DNA of 64,000 bases from Georgfuchsia toluolica (lineage in GTDB: Bacteria; Pseudomonadota; Gammaproteobacteria; Burkholderiales; Rhodocyclaceae). Below, piece after piece: positions 35,462-42,649 of this stretch. Location of the stretch: NCBI RefSeq assembly GCF_907163265.1, contig NZ_CAJQUM010000001.1:3348001-3412000 (forward strand), written 5' to 3'. Every line of letters starts with the position of its first letter. Position 1 is the stretch's first letter. The position numbers were made by a program, and so were the translations under genes. The notes beneath the pieces are model-generated. The model worked only from the letters and a program-made list of their open reading frames with translations. It was not told the origin of the DNA and did not search any database.

Positions 35462-35671
35462 TCAGGCTGCTGCGAACTGCATCATGGCGGCAGCGTGGAT
35501 GGGTCGGGGCTGAAGAGAATCATTCAGAACCTTGCGGGCGCAACCCGTGCAGCGCCCGCAACAGGCGCCAACCCCAAGTTGCTCGCGCAGTTCCCGCAGG
35601 CTGCCGCAGCCTTCAGCTACCGCGCTACCGATATCTCGTTCAGTGACGGCGTTGCAGATGCACACGTACAT
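35462..35671 (-). CDS. bfd: Bacterioferritin-associated ferredoxin
   Basis: 69 residues. The [2Fe-2S] ligands C4 and C6 ([10 protein letters not shown]) and C38 and C41 ([10 protein letters not shown]) are all present. It donates electrons to bacterioferritin to mobilise stored iron. It is co-directional with bfr and hemP. The last ~15 residues ([11 protein letters not shown]) are a non-conserved tail. Confidence 0.95.
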   Translation of the reverse strand: MYVCICNAVTERDIGSAVAEGCGSLRELREQLGVGACCGRCTGCARKVLNDSLQPRPIHAAAMMQFAAA

Positions 35672-35680
35672 AGTAGGCCC

Positions 35681-35869
35681 TTACTTGGTCAGGATCAAAC
35701 GGTTCTGGCGGGTCAAACGCAGCCGATAAAGCTCGGCGCCATGGGTGATGACGACTTCGTTGCCGCCAGCGAACAGTGCATTACTCTCCAGCATCGGCCC
35801 ATCGGAATGCCTGCCTTGCGCCTGGTTTGGCTGCGGCCGTATTTCGCGGCGAATCGGTGAGTTTTTCAT
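35681..35869 (-). CDS. hemP: Hemin uptake protein HemP
   Basis: 62 residues ending NEVVITHGAELYRLRLTRQNRLILTK, the hallmark of HemP (hemin-responsive small proteins that bind upstream of haem-uptake genes in some betaproteobacteria). It is the first gene after the Fur-box-like operators at 35889-35925 and lies nine bases before bfd. No haem receptor is in the window, so its target here is unclear. Confidence 0.88.
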   Translation of the reverse strand: MKNSPIRREIRPQPNQAQGRHSDGPMLESNALFAGGNEVVITHGAELYRLRLTRQNRLILTK

Positions 35870-35888
35870 CGGATCGGATCCGTGTAGA

Positions 35889-35903
35889 TGAGAACAGTTC
35901 TTA
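35889..35903 (-). promoter_or_regulatory. Fur-box-like operator 1
   Basis: TGAGAACAGTTCTTA, a 7-1-7 inverted repeat close to the Fur consensus. It is 20 bases upstream of the hemP start. Confidence 0.6.
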
Positions 35904-35910
35904 TCTTACA

Positions 35911-35925
35911 TGAGAATAATTCTCA
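35911..35925 (-). promoter_or_regulatory. Fur-box-like operator 2
   Basis: TGAGAATAATTCTCA, a perfect 7-1-7 inverted repeat matching the Fur box pattern. With operator 1 it makes a tandem control region for the hemP-led iron locus. Confidence 0.8.
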
Positions 35926-35982
35926 AATGCAAGCGTTTTTGGCGTGGCGCCTCAATAACCCGCGCTTGCGGACCTCAAATCG

Positions 35983-37881
35983 CTAGGCAGTGCGGCCTTC
36001 CAGGCTTTCCCAGCGTTCCAGCAGCGTCATCAACTCGTTGTCGATGGCTTCCAACCGCGCGGCGATCTTCTGGCCATCACCGCCGGCCGCATGTACTGCC
36101 GGGTCTTCGAGGCGCGCGCTGAGTGTGCCCTGTTCCGCCTCCAATGCAGCGATGCGGCCGGGCAGCGCTTCGAGTTCGCGCTGTTCCTTCCAGGACAGTT
36201 TGCTGTTCTTTGCGATTGCCGCAGCCTGCTTTTGACTTTGCCTGGATGCGCCGGCAGCTTCTTTCGTTTCGGTACGCCTGTCGCTCTGGCAGCGCAGCCA
36301 ATCGGCATAGCCGCCGGCATATTCCTTCCATCTGCCATTGCCTTCCGAGGCGATGGTCTGCGTCACCACGTTATCGAGAAAGGTACGGTCGTGGCTGACC
36401 AGAAACAGCGTGCCGTCGTAGTCCTGCAACAGTTGTTCGAGCAGTTCGAGCGTCTCGATGTCGAGATCGTTGGTCGGCTCGTCGAGCACCAGCACGTTGG
36501 CCGGGCGCGCGAACAGCCGCGCCAGCAGCAGGCGGTTGCGTTCGCCGCCGGAGAGCGACTTCACCGGCGAACGCGCGCGTTCCGGCGCGAACAGGAAGTC
36601 TTCGAGATAACCGATGACGTGTTTGCGCTGATTGCCGATTTCAACATAGTCGGAGCCGGGTGAAATGACGTCGACCAGTCTCGCTTCCGGGTCGAGCGCG
36701 GCGCGGAACTGGTCGAAGTAAGCAACCTCGATCTTGCTGCCGAGCCTTACCGTGCCGCTGTCGGCTTCGAGTTCGCCGAGGATCAGCCGCAGCAATGTCG
36801 TCTTGCCCGCGCCGTTGGGGCCGATGACGCCGATCTTGTCGCCGCGCAGGATGCGCGTGGTGAAATCGCGCACGATCACCTTGTCGCCGAATGACTTGTT
36901 GACGTTCTTCAGTTCGGCCACCAGCTTGCCGCTCTTGTCGCCGGCATCGAGCGCGAGCCGCGCGGCACCAAGTTTGTCGCGTCGTTCGGCGCGCTGGGCA
37001 CGCAACGCTTCGAGGCGACGGATGCGGCCTTCGGCGCGCGTGCGCCGTGCCTCCACGCCTTTGCGAATCCACACTTCTTCCTGCGCCAGCAGGCGGTCGG
37101 CCTTGCGGTTCTGGATCGCCTCGTCCTGCAGCATCTGCGCCTTGCGCGCCTGGTATGCGGCGAAGGAACCGGGAAAACTGGCCAGATTGCCGCGGTCGAG
37201 TTCGACGATGCGCGTCGCCAGCCGGTCGAGAAAACGCCGGTCGTGGGTGACGAACAGCAGGCTGATGCCGGAGCCGAGCAACATCTCTTCTAGCCATTCG
37301 ATGGCGCCGACGTCGAGGTGATTGGTCGGTTCGTCGAGCAGCAGCGCTTCGGGTTCGGAAGCCAGCGCTTGGGCCAGGGCGAGACGTTTTTTCTGCCCGC
37401 CGGAAAGTGTGCCGACCTTCGCCTCAGGATCAAGGCTGAAACGCTGGATCGCGCGCTCGGCCTGGTTCGCCGCCGACCAGGCGCCGACGACTTCAAGTTC
37501 GTGTTGCAGATGATTGAGTTTCGCCAGCAGTGCGTCGTGGTCGCTGTCCACAATAGTGAGTTGATGCGAGACCTCGTGCCACTCGGCGAGCAGACGGCTG
37601 GCAGAACCCATGCCGGTGACAACCGCTTCGAATACCGTCTGAGCAGCATCGAATCCCGGTTCCTGCGGCACATAGGCCAGCTTGAGTCCCGGCTGGCGCC
37701 ATGACTCTCCGTCATCCAGCGCACCCGTGCCGGCCAGCGCACGCAATAGTGAGGATTTTCCGCTGCCGTTGCGCCCGATCAGCGCGACGCGCTCACCGGC
37801 ATCGAGCAGGAAATCGGCATGGTCAAGCAGCGGCACATGGCCGTAGGCGATACAGGCGTTGCTGAGACGGAGCAGGGGCAT
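35983..37881 (-). CDS. uup: ABC-F ATPase, Uup type
   Basis: 632 residues. Two ABC domains: Walker A GRNGSGKSS with signature LSGGQKKR and Walker B ALLLDEPTNHLD, then GPNGAGKTT, LSGGERNR and VLVLDEPTNDLD. The C-terminal coiled-coil domain (KNSKLSWKEQRELEALPGRIAALEAEQ) is the Uup DNA-binding tail. It has no membrane domain and acts on ribosomes or DNA (precise transposon excision phenotype in E. coli). ATG 37881 gives MPLLRLSNACIAYG. Upstream in-frame codons overlap a remnant of another gene. Confidence 0.93.
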   Translation of the reverse strand: MPLLRLSNACIAYGHVPLLDHADFLLDAGERVALIGRNGSGKSSLLRALAGTGALDDGESWRQPGLKLAYVPQEPGFDAAQTVFEAVVTGMGSASRLLAEWHEVSHQLTIVDSDHDALLAKLNHLQHELEVVGAWSAANQAERAIQRFSLDPEAKVGTLSGGQKKRLALAQALASEPEALLLDEPTNHLDVGAIEWLEEMLLGSGISLLFVTHDRRFLDRLATRIVELDRGNLASFPGSFAAYQARKAQMLQDEAIQNRKADRLLAQEEVWIRKGVEARRTRAEGRIRRLEALRAQRAERRDKLGAARLALDAGDKSGKLVAELKNVNKSFGDKVIVRDFTTRILRGDKIGVIGPNGAGKTTLLRLILGELEADSGTVRLGSKIEVAYFDQFRAALDPEARLVDVISPGSDYVEIGNQRKHVIGYLEDFLFAPERARSPVKSLSGGERNRLLLARLFARPANVLVLDEPTNDLDIETLELLEQLLQDYDGTLFLVSHDRTFLDNVVTQTIASEGNGRWKEYAGGYADWLRCQSDRRTETKEAAGASRQSQKQAAAIAKNSKLSWKEQRELEALPGRIAALEAEQGTLSARLEDPAVHAAGGDGQKIAARLEAIDNELMTLLERWESLEGRTA

Positions 37882-37949
37882 GGGGCAGGAATGGATTCGG
37901 GGCGGAGGATTATCGCATTGCTCAGTGCGGGTAGCCGTTGAAAAGGCGA

Positions 37950-38024
37950 GCGCCATTTGCTCTGTCCGATGTGCCAAAAACGCTCGTATTCAGTTTCTTC
38001 CGGGGTGCCGTAACGGCCGCACAT
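37950..38024 (-). pseudogene. SRAP/HMCES (YedK-like) gene remnant
   Basis: ATG at 38022-38024 encodes MCGRYGTPEETEYERFWHIG, the invariant N-terminus of SOS-associated peptidase-like proteins, whose Cys2 crosslinks to abasic sites in single-stranded DNA. Similarity stops after about 25 codons and the frame runs into uup, so more than 80% of the protein is missing. It is a deletion scar. Confidence 0.6.
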
Positions 38025-38076
38025 GATCAGTTACTAATGAAGTCCGCGTCACATTAGTGTGGTCGAATTAGCCGAC

Positions 38077-38658
38077 TCACAAAGGACTCTTGTCGATAAG
38101 CCTGGAGAACTCCCCCAAAATTCTGGGATCAAATTTTTCGCCATTCTCGTGATTCATGATTCCAATTACTTCGGAGTGCGTTTTAACTCCGTGGTAAGGG
38201 CGCAGCGTGCTCATGGAGTCGTATGCGTCGACGACCAGTAATACACGCGATAGCAAAGGGATGTTTCCACCACAAAGGCCGTCTGGGTAACCGCTGCCAT
38301 CAAACGATTCGTGATGATGCCGAATTATCAGGCCCAGATCGTCGGAAAAATTCGTCCTGGCAGACCTGACGATTCGCTCCCCTTTCTCGGAATGTGCTTT
38401 CATCACCGACCATTCTTCATCATCAAGGGCCGCGGGCTTCAGCAATATATGGTCAGGAATCCCGATCTTTCCGATATCGTGGAAAAGCGCGCTCAGGTGG
38501 AGCAATTGCATTTCGCTATGCGACAGACCGCACGCCTCGCCCAGTTCACTTGCAAGAACCACAACCCGATCACAGTGGCTCCGCGTATAAGCGTCACGCT
38601 CCTCTAGAGCAATGGTAAGCGCGTCAACCGAAACCTGATATTTTGCGATTTCGTCCAT
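38077..38658 (-). CDS. HD-GYP domain protein (probable c-di-GMP phosphodiesterase)
   Basis: 193 residues, only the catalytic domain. YTRSHCDRV, LFHDIGKIGIPDHIL (HD pair), RHHHESFDGSGYPDGLCGG (GYP motif) and LVVDAYDSMS are all intact, so hydrolysis of cyclic di-GMP is plausible. There is no receiver or sensory domain; the N-terminal ~15 residues form a short helix. It is encoded alone. Partner proteins may confer control. Confidence 0.88.
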   Translation of the reverse strand: MDEIAKYQVSVDALTIALEERDAYTRSHCDRVVVLASELGEACGLSHSEMQLLHLSALFHDIGKIGIPDHILLKPAALDDEEWSVMKAHSEKGERIVRSARTNFSDDLGLIIRHHHESFDGSGYPDGLCGGNIPLLSRVLLVVDAYDSMSTLRPYHGVKTHSEVIGIMNHENGEKFDPRILGEFSRLIDKSPL

Positions 38659-38747
38659 TTTTATTGTCCCGGCTCCTCTGGTGACAGTGTTACCGTGGCG
38701 CGAAATAGGAAATCAATTGCGAAACAAGAATACTCTATTTACAAGGA

Positions 38748-38939
38748 TTAACGGGCCAGGTTCGGTTTGTCTTCTATGACAACATCTTCCTGCGCACTAG
38801 TCGGTGCGTTTCGCACCATCAGCGTGAAACGCCGTACTTCGTCGAGCCAGCGCAGCCGATCCAGCAGCGGGATGCGGCCGTAGGCGATGAGGCGTTCATC
38901 CGATATTTCGTAGGCAAAGTCCGCGCGCTGAATGTTCAT
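38748..38939 (-). CDS. Small uncharacterised protein coupled to a nucleotidyltransferase pseudogene
   Basis: 63 residues, MNIQRADFAYEISDERLIAYGRI..., charged and without a membrane segment. Its ATG overlaps the stop of the upstream gene (ATGA at 38936-38939), so the two were translated together. The pair looks like a two-gene module in which the larger partner is an AbiEii-type nucleotidyltransferase. I do not recognise the small protein. Confidence 0.55.
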   Translation of the reverse strand: MNIQRADFAYEISDERLIAYGRIPLLDRLRWLDEVRRFTLMVRNAPTSAQEDVVIEDKPNLAR

Positions 38940-39430
38940 GAGGCACCCAGTTGCTTGAGGCGTTCAAGTGCCGCGATGTCGGACTGGTCGCGCAGGCGCC
39001 CCGTACCACTTTTCAAGGCGATGAGGTCGTCGATGTGGGCAAGCTGTATGTGGTCGCCGCCGACGATTTTTTCGATGCGCCGTTGCCATGCCTGGCCGAA
39101 ATCAATGCTGGGTTGAATCAGGATGTCGAGTGTCGGTGCAGAAGGCCCCGGTGGGCGCAGGCCGAAGGGGAGCATGTGCTTTTCCTCACCCCAGCGTCTG
39201 AGTTGCGCCGTGTCGGCAAGACTTTCCAGACTCACGGGCAGCACGGGTTGTAATTGCAGTTACCGTGCAACGCGCAGGAAGGATTTCAGGTTGTCGCTGT
39301 CCATGGCGAGCATGAGGTCGATATCCATCGTGGCGCGTTCGACACCATGGATATTGAGCGCCAGTCCGCCAATCAAAAGGTAACGAACCTGTTCCTGATC
39401 AAGGGCGCGGAAGAGATCAAGATAAAACAT
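38936..39430 (-). pseudogene. AbiEii-type nucleotidyltransferase-like gene with an in-frame stop
   Basis: From ATG 39430 the frame reads MFYLDLFRALDQEQVRYLLIGG, then ALNIHGVERATMDIDLML, the GG...R-x-T-x-D-x-D active-site pattern of this nucleotidyltransferase family. A TAA at 39260-39262 (codon 57) then cuts it. The same frame continues without further stops for another 107 codons (VLPVSLESLADTAQLRRWG... IQLAHIDDLIALKSGTGR) to TGA 38936-38938. A GTG at 39244 could restart the C-terminal part. One base change would restore a ~164-residue protein, so the damage is recent or a sequencing error. Confidence 0.7.
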
Positions 39431-39445
39431 GCCGCCTATGTTAAC

Positions 39446-41422
39446 TCAATACGCCTTGCCGACTGGTGTCAGCGGGATCACCCGATTCTTGCTCTTCCCC
39501 ACCACATGCATCTCGCAGGCCCTGCAGTCGAAGCGCAGCGTCAGGCGTTCGCTGCCGTTGATCAGCGTCATCGGTTCGGCCTTGATGCCCTTGAGCTGCC
39601 AGTCCCTGGCCTGCTTCGGGCACAGGTTGAAGCTGTAGCGCAGGCAATGCCTGGTGATCATGAGCGAGACTTCGCCGGGCGTGGTGTCGGCCTCGTAAGC
39701 GTCGGCGATCAACTCGACGCCGTGCTTCCGATAGAAGTCGCGCGCATGCTGGTTGAGTACATTGGCGAGATAAGTGAGTTCTTTCTCCGGGTAGGGTACG
39801 GGCGGTTCGACGGGTATGGCGCGTGGCGGGCGCGGGCGCATGGCTTCGCGCGCTGCAATGAGGGCTGCGATGCCGTCGCGGCGCAGGCCGTTGATGAGCG
39901 AGGCGGGGACGAACCAGGGGACGGCGATATCGATCTCTGTGGCGATGAAATCGGTGTTGCCCAGCTTGGCAAGATTGCCACGCAATGTGGTCAGTGCTTT
40001 TTCAGCATCGCGTGCCATTTCGATCTTCGCATCGCAATGCACGGTAGTGGTGATGCCGTCAGCATCAGTGAGCGTGAGTTGCAGGCCCTGTGGTTCGACA
40101 GGCTCACCATGACCGGAGGAAATCCCCGTGGTACGAACCGAACGGCGTGACGATTCCTCTTTGTTGCTCGTTGTCAGGCTCATCATCACGCCGATGCGCC
40201 GCTCGGCGGATTCCTTCTCCAGCGCGCGCTCGAAGGCCTGGTCGCGGTTGCGATACAGCGTCATGCCCTTTTGCAGGTCGTCTGGCATCTCGTTGGGGAA
40301 CAGCCGCTTGCCCTGCGCAACGTTGATGCGCATGCCCGAGAGCTTGTCGCTGCCCTTATTGCTGGCCGGCTGGTAGCTCACGCCGTCGCCGTTGTGCAGT
40401 TCAACCGCGCCGTCGATCTCGAACCAGTCGTGGCCGATGCGGGTGACGCTGCCGATGGCTTCGCCGGCGAACTTGGGCGTATCGAAGGCGCCGATGTCGC
40501 TGTGCTCGCGGCCATTGACGAAATAGTCGGTGCTGCCGCGGTTGAAGCTCTTTTCCGGCTGCGGGGTGAACAGGTGCGTGCTGCGTCCCGACGATGCTGC
40601 GGCATATTGCGGTTGCTCTGCCATGATGGCGTCGAGCAACTGGCGGTAATGGGCGGTGGCGTTCTTGACGTAGGCCATGTCCTTGTAGCGGCCTTCGATC
40701 TTGAAGGCGCGGATGCCGGCGTCGATCAGGGCGGAGAGGTTGGCGCTCTGGTCGTTGTCCTTCAGCGAGAGCAGGTGTTTGTCATAGGCGACGATGCGGC
40801 CCTGCGGGTCTTCGAGGGTATAGGGCAGGCGGCAGGCCTGCGCGCATTCGCCGCGATTGGCGCTGCGCCCGGTGTGCGCATGACTGATGTAACACTGACC
40901 CGAGAAGGCCACGCACAGCGCGCCATGAATGAAGAATTCCAGCCGGCAGCGTTTCGGGTCGGTGGCGGCGCGGATGCGCTGAATTTCGTCGAGCGTCAGT
41001 TCGCGCGCCAGCACGATCTGCGAAAAGCCGACGTCCTGCAGGAAGCGCGCTTTCTCCGCCGTGCGGATGTCGGTCTGCGTGCTGGCATGCAGGGGCAGCG
41101 GTGGCATATCCACTTCGAGCAGGCCCATGTCCTGCACGATGAAGGCGTCAGCACCGGCGGCGTGGAGTTCCCAGGCCAGTTTGCGCGCGGGCTCGATCTC
41201 GCTGTCGTCGAAAATCGTGTTGAGGGTGACAAAGACTCTGGCGTGAAAGCGATGCGCGAAGTTCGCCAGCCGGGCGATGTCCTCCACCCGATTGCCGGCC
41301 GCGGCGCGCGCGCCATAGGCCGGGCCGCCGATATACACGGCATCGGCGCCGTGCTTGATGGCTTCGATGCCGATGTCGGCGTCGCGGGCGGGGGCCAGCA
41401 GTTCGAGCAGATGGTCGGGCAT
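39446..41422 (-). CDS. rlhA: U32-family 23S rRNA hydroxycytidine synthase (RlhA/YdcP-like)
   Basis: 658 residues from ATG 41422 (MPDHLLELLAPARDADIG). The U32 core shows GADAVYIGG, ELHAAGADAFIVQDMG, LEFFIHGALCVAFSGQCYIS and NRGECAQACRLPY, with conserved Cys residues. The additional C-terminal half (collagenase-like/DUF3656 region) and the Cys pair FDCRACEM fit RlhA, which hydroxylates C2501 of 23S rRNA, rather than the shorter TrhP (about 450 residues). Between the halves, SVRTTGISSGHGEPVEP is the translation of a dispersed palindromic repeat (40091-40145). It stands alone, convergent with nothing, divergent from ribF. Confidence 0.85.
   Translation of the reverse strand: MPDHLLELLAPARDADIGIEAIKHGADAVYIGGPAYGARAAAGNRVEDIARLANFAHRFHARVFVTLNTIFDDSEIEPARKLAWELHAAGADAFIVQDMGLLEVDMPPLPLHASTQTDIRTAEKARFLQDVGFSQIVLARELTLDEIQRIRAATDPKRCRLEFFIHGALCVAFSGQCYISHAHTGRSANRGECAQACRLPYTLEDPQGRIVAYDKHLLSLKDNDQSANLSALIDAGIRAFKIEGRYKDMAYVKNATAHYRQLLDAIMAEQPQYAAASSGRSTHLFTPQPEKSFNRGSTDYFVNGREHSDIGAFDTPKFAGEAIGSVTRIGHDWFEIDGAVELHNGDGVSYQPASNKGSDKLSGMRINVAQGKRLFPNEMPDDLQKGMTLYRNRDQAFERALEKESAERRIGVMMSLTTSNKEESSRRSVRTTGISSGHGEPVEPQGLQLTLTDADGITTTVHCDAKIEMARDAEKALTTLRGNLAKLGNTDFIATEIDIAVPWFVPASLINGLRRDGIAALIAAREAMRPRPPRAIPVEPPVPYPEKELTYLANVLNQHARDFYRKHGVELIADAYEADTTPGEVSLMITRHCLRYSFNLCPKQARDWQLKGIKAEPMTLINGSERLTLRFDCRACEMHVVGKSKNRVIPLTPVGKAY
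40091..40145. repeat. CCGTTCG-family palindromic element inside rlhA
   Basis: TGGTTCGACAGGCTCACCATG at the left and GTACGAACCGAACGG at the right, with GGAGGAAATCCCCGTGG between. It is translated in frame. Confidence 0.7.
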
Positions 41423-41562
41423 GGCGGAGGCGGGGAGAAGGAAAGCGGATTCTAGCGGCGTTTCAACTGTGCCGACCGGCTTGTTGACTGCCTGTCCCAA
41501 GGCCTCACGGGCCGGCTGGGCCTACCCCGGCTGATATAATCCGTCCCCTTTTCCCGCATGCA

Positions 41563-42537
41563 GTGGCGATGCAAATTTCAGTCAGCGTTCCGGAGCAATC
41601 GACAACCCCGACGGCACTGACCATCGGCAATTTCGATGGTCTGCATCTGGGGCATCGCGCCATGCTCGACAAGCTGATTGCCGTGGCGCGGGCGCACCAT
41701 CTGCCGGCCTGTGTGCTGACCTTCGAACCACATCCGCGCGAGTTCTTCACTCCGGATCAGGCTCCGGCGCGCCTGACCGGCATGCGCGAAAAACTGGCGC
41801 TGTTGCAGGCGGCGGGGGTGGACCATACTTTCGTGTTGCGCTTCGGACGCCAACTCGCGGCACAGACGCCGCAGGAGTTCATCGACCGCGTGCTGGTGCA
41901 GGGGTTCGGCGTGCAACACCTGATCATCGGCGACGACTTCTGCTTCGGCAGGAAACGCGCCGGCAATCTCGCCACCTTGCAGGCGGCGGGCGCGGCGCAG
42001 GGCTTTACGGTGGACGCGATGCATACCGTGGAGGTGGATGGCATTCGCGTTTCCAGTTCCGCCGTGCGCGAGGCGCTGTTTGCGGGCAACCTGGAACTGG
42101 CCGCGCGCCTGCTCGGCCGCACCTACAACGTGGCAGGGCGGGTGATCCACGGCGACAAGATCGGCCGCAAACTCGGTTTTCCCACGGCGAATATCCAGTT
42201 TCGCCGCAAACGCATTCCGCTCGACGGCGTGTTTGCGGTGACCGTGGAAGGCCTGCAGGAGCGACCCTTGCAAGGCGCGGCCAGCATCGGCGTGCGGCCG
42301 ACCCTGGGCTATGGCCTGAAGCCGGTGCTGGAAGTGCATCTGCTCGACTTTTCCGCGGAGATTTACCGTCAGCATGTGTCGGTGAATTTTGTGCACAAGC
42401 TGCGCGATCAGAAAAAATACGACTCGGTCGATGCCTTGAAAGAGCAGATTGCCCGTGATGTGGATGACACCAGAAGGTACTTTGCAGGATTAACGCGTAT
42501 AGCCGCCAACGCCACCCCTGAGGATAAAAGTGCGTAA
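41563..42537 (+). CDS. ribF: Bifunctional riboflavin kinase / FAD synthetase
   Basis: 324 residues. The N-terminal FMN adenylyltransferase domain has TIGNFDGLHLGHRAML, IGDDFCFGRKRAGN and ISS-type VRVSSSAVREAL. The C-terminal riboflavin kinase domain has GDKIGRKLGFPTANI and HLLDFSAEIY. It converts riboflavin to FMN and FAD. The start may be GTG 41563 or ATG 41569. The last residues PEDKSA and the TAA stop come from repeat copy 4. The order ribF-ileS-lspA-ispH is conserved in betaproteobacteria. Confidence 0.95.
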   Translation: MAMQISVSVPEQSTTPTALTIGNFDGLHLGHRAMLDKLIAVARAHHLPACVLTFEPHPREFFTPDQAPARLTGMREKLALLQAAGVDHTFVLRFGRQLAAQTPQEFIDRVLVQGFGVQHLIIGDDFCFGRKRAGNLATLQAAGAAQGFTVDAMHTVEVDGIRVSSSAVREALFAGNLELAARLLGRTYNVAGRVIHGDKIGRKLGFPTANIQFRRKRIPLDGVFAVTVEGLQERPLQGAASIGVRPTLGYGLKPVLEVHLLDFSAEIYRQHVSVNFVHKLRDQKKYDSVDALKEQIARDVDDTRRYFAGLTRIAANATPEDKSA

Positions 42538-42647
42538 AGGCAAATTGAACGTCCCCCACCCCCATACCCCGCCCCAGGGCGGGGCTGCCATTTGGCTCGC
42601 TACGCTCGATATCACAATGGGCGCTGTTTCTGCTTTTTCACATTAAA
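42520..42647 (+). repeat. Dispersed ~125-bp intergenic repeat, copy 4 (upstream of ileS)
   Basis: GAGGATAAAAGTGCGTAAAG, hairpin CCCCGCCCCAGGGCGGGG, GGCTCGCTACGCTCGATATC, CGCTGTTTCTGCTTTTTCAC. It includes the ribF stop codon and ends two bases before the ileS ATG. Confidence 0.9.
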
Positions 42648-42649
42648 CC

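Noticed and set aside
40271-41455. 394-codon open frame antisense to rlhA
   Set aside because: Shadow of rlhA; no ribosome site or motif.
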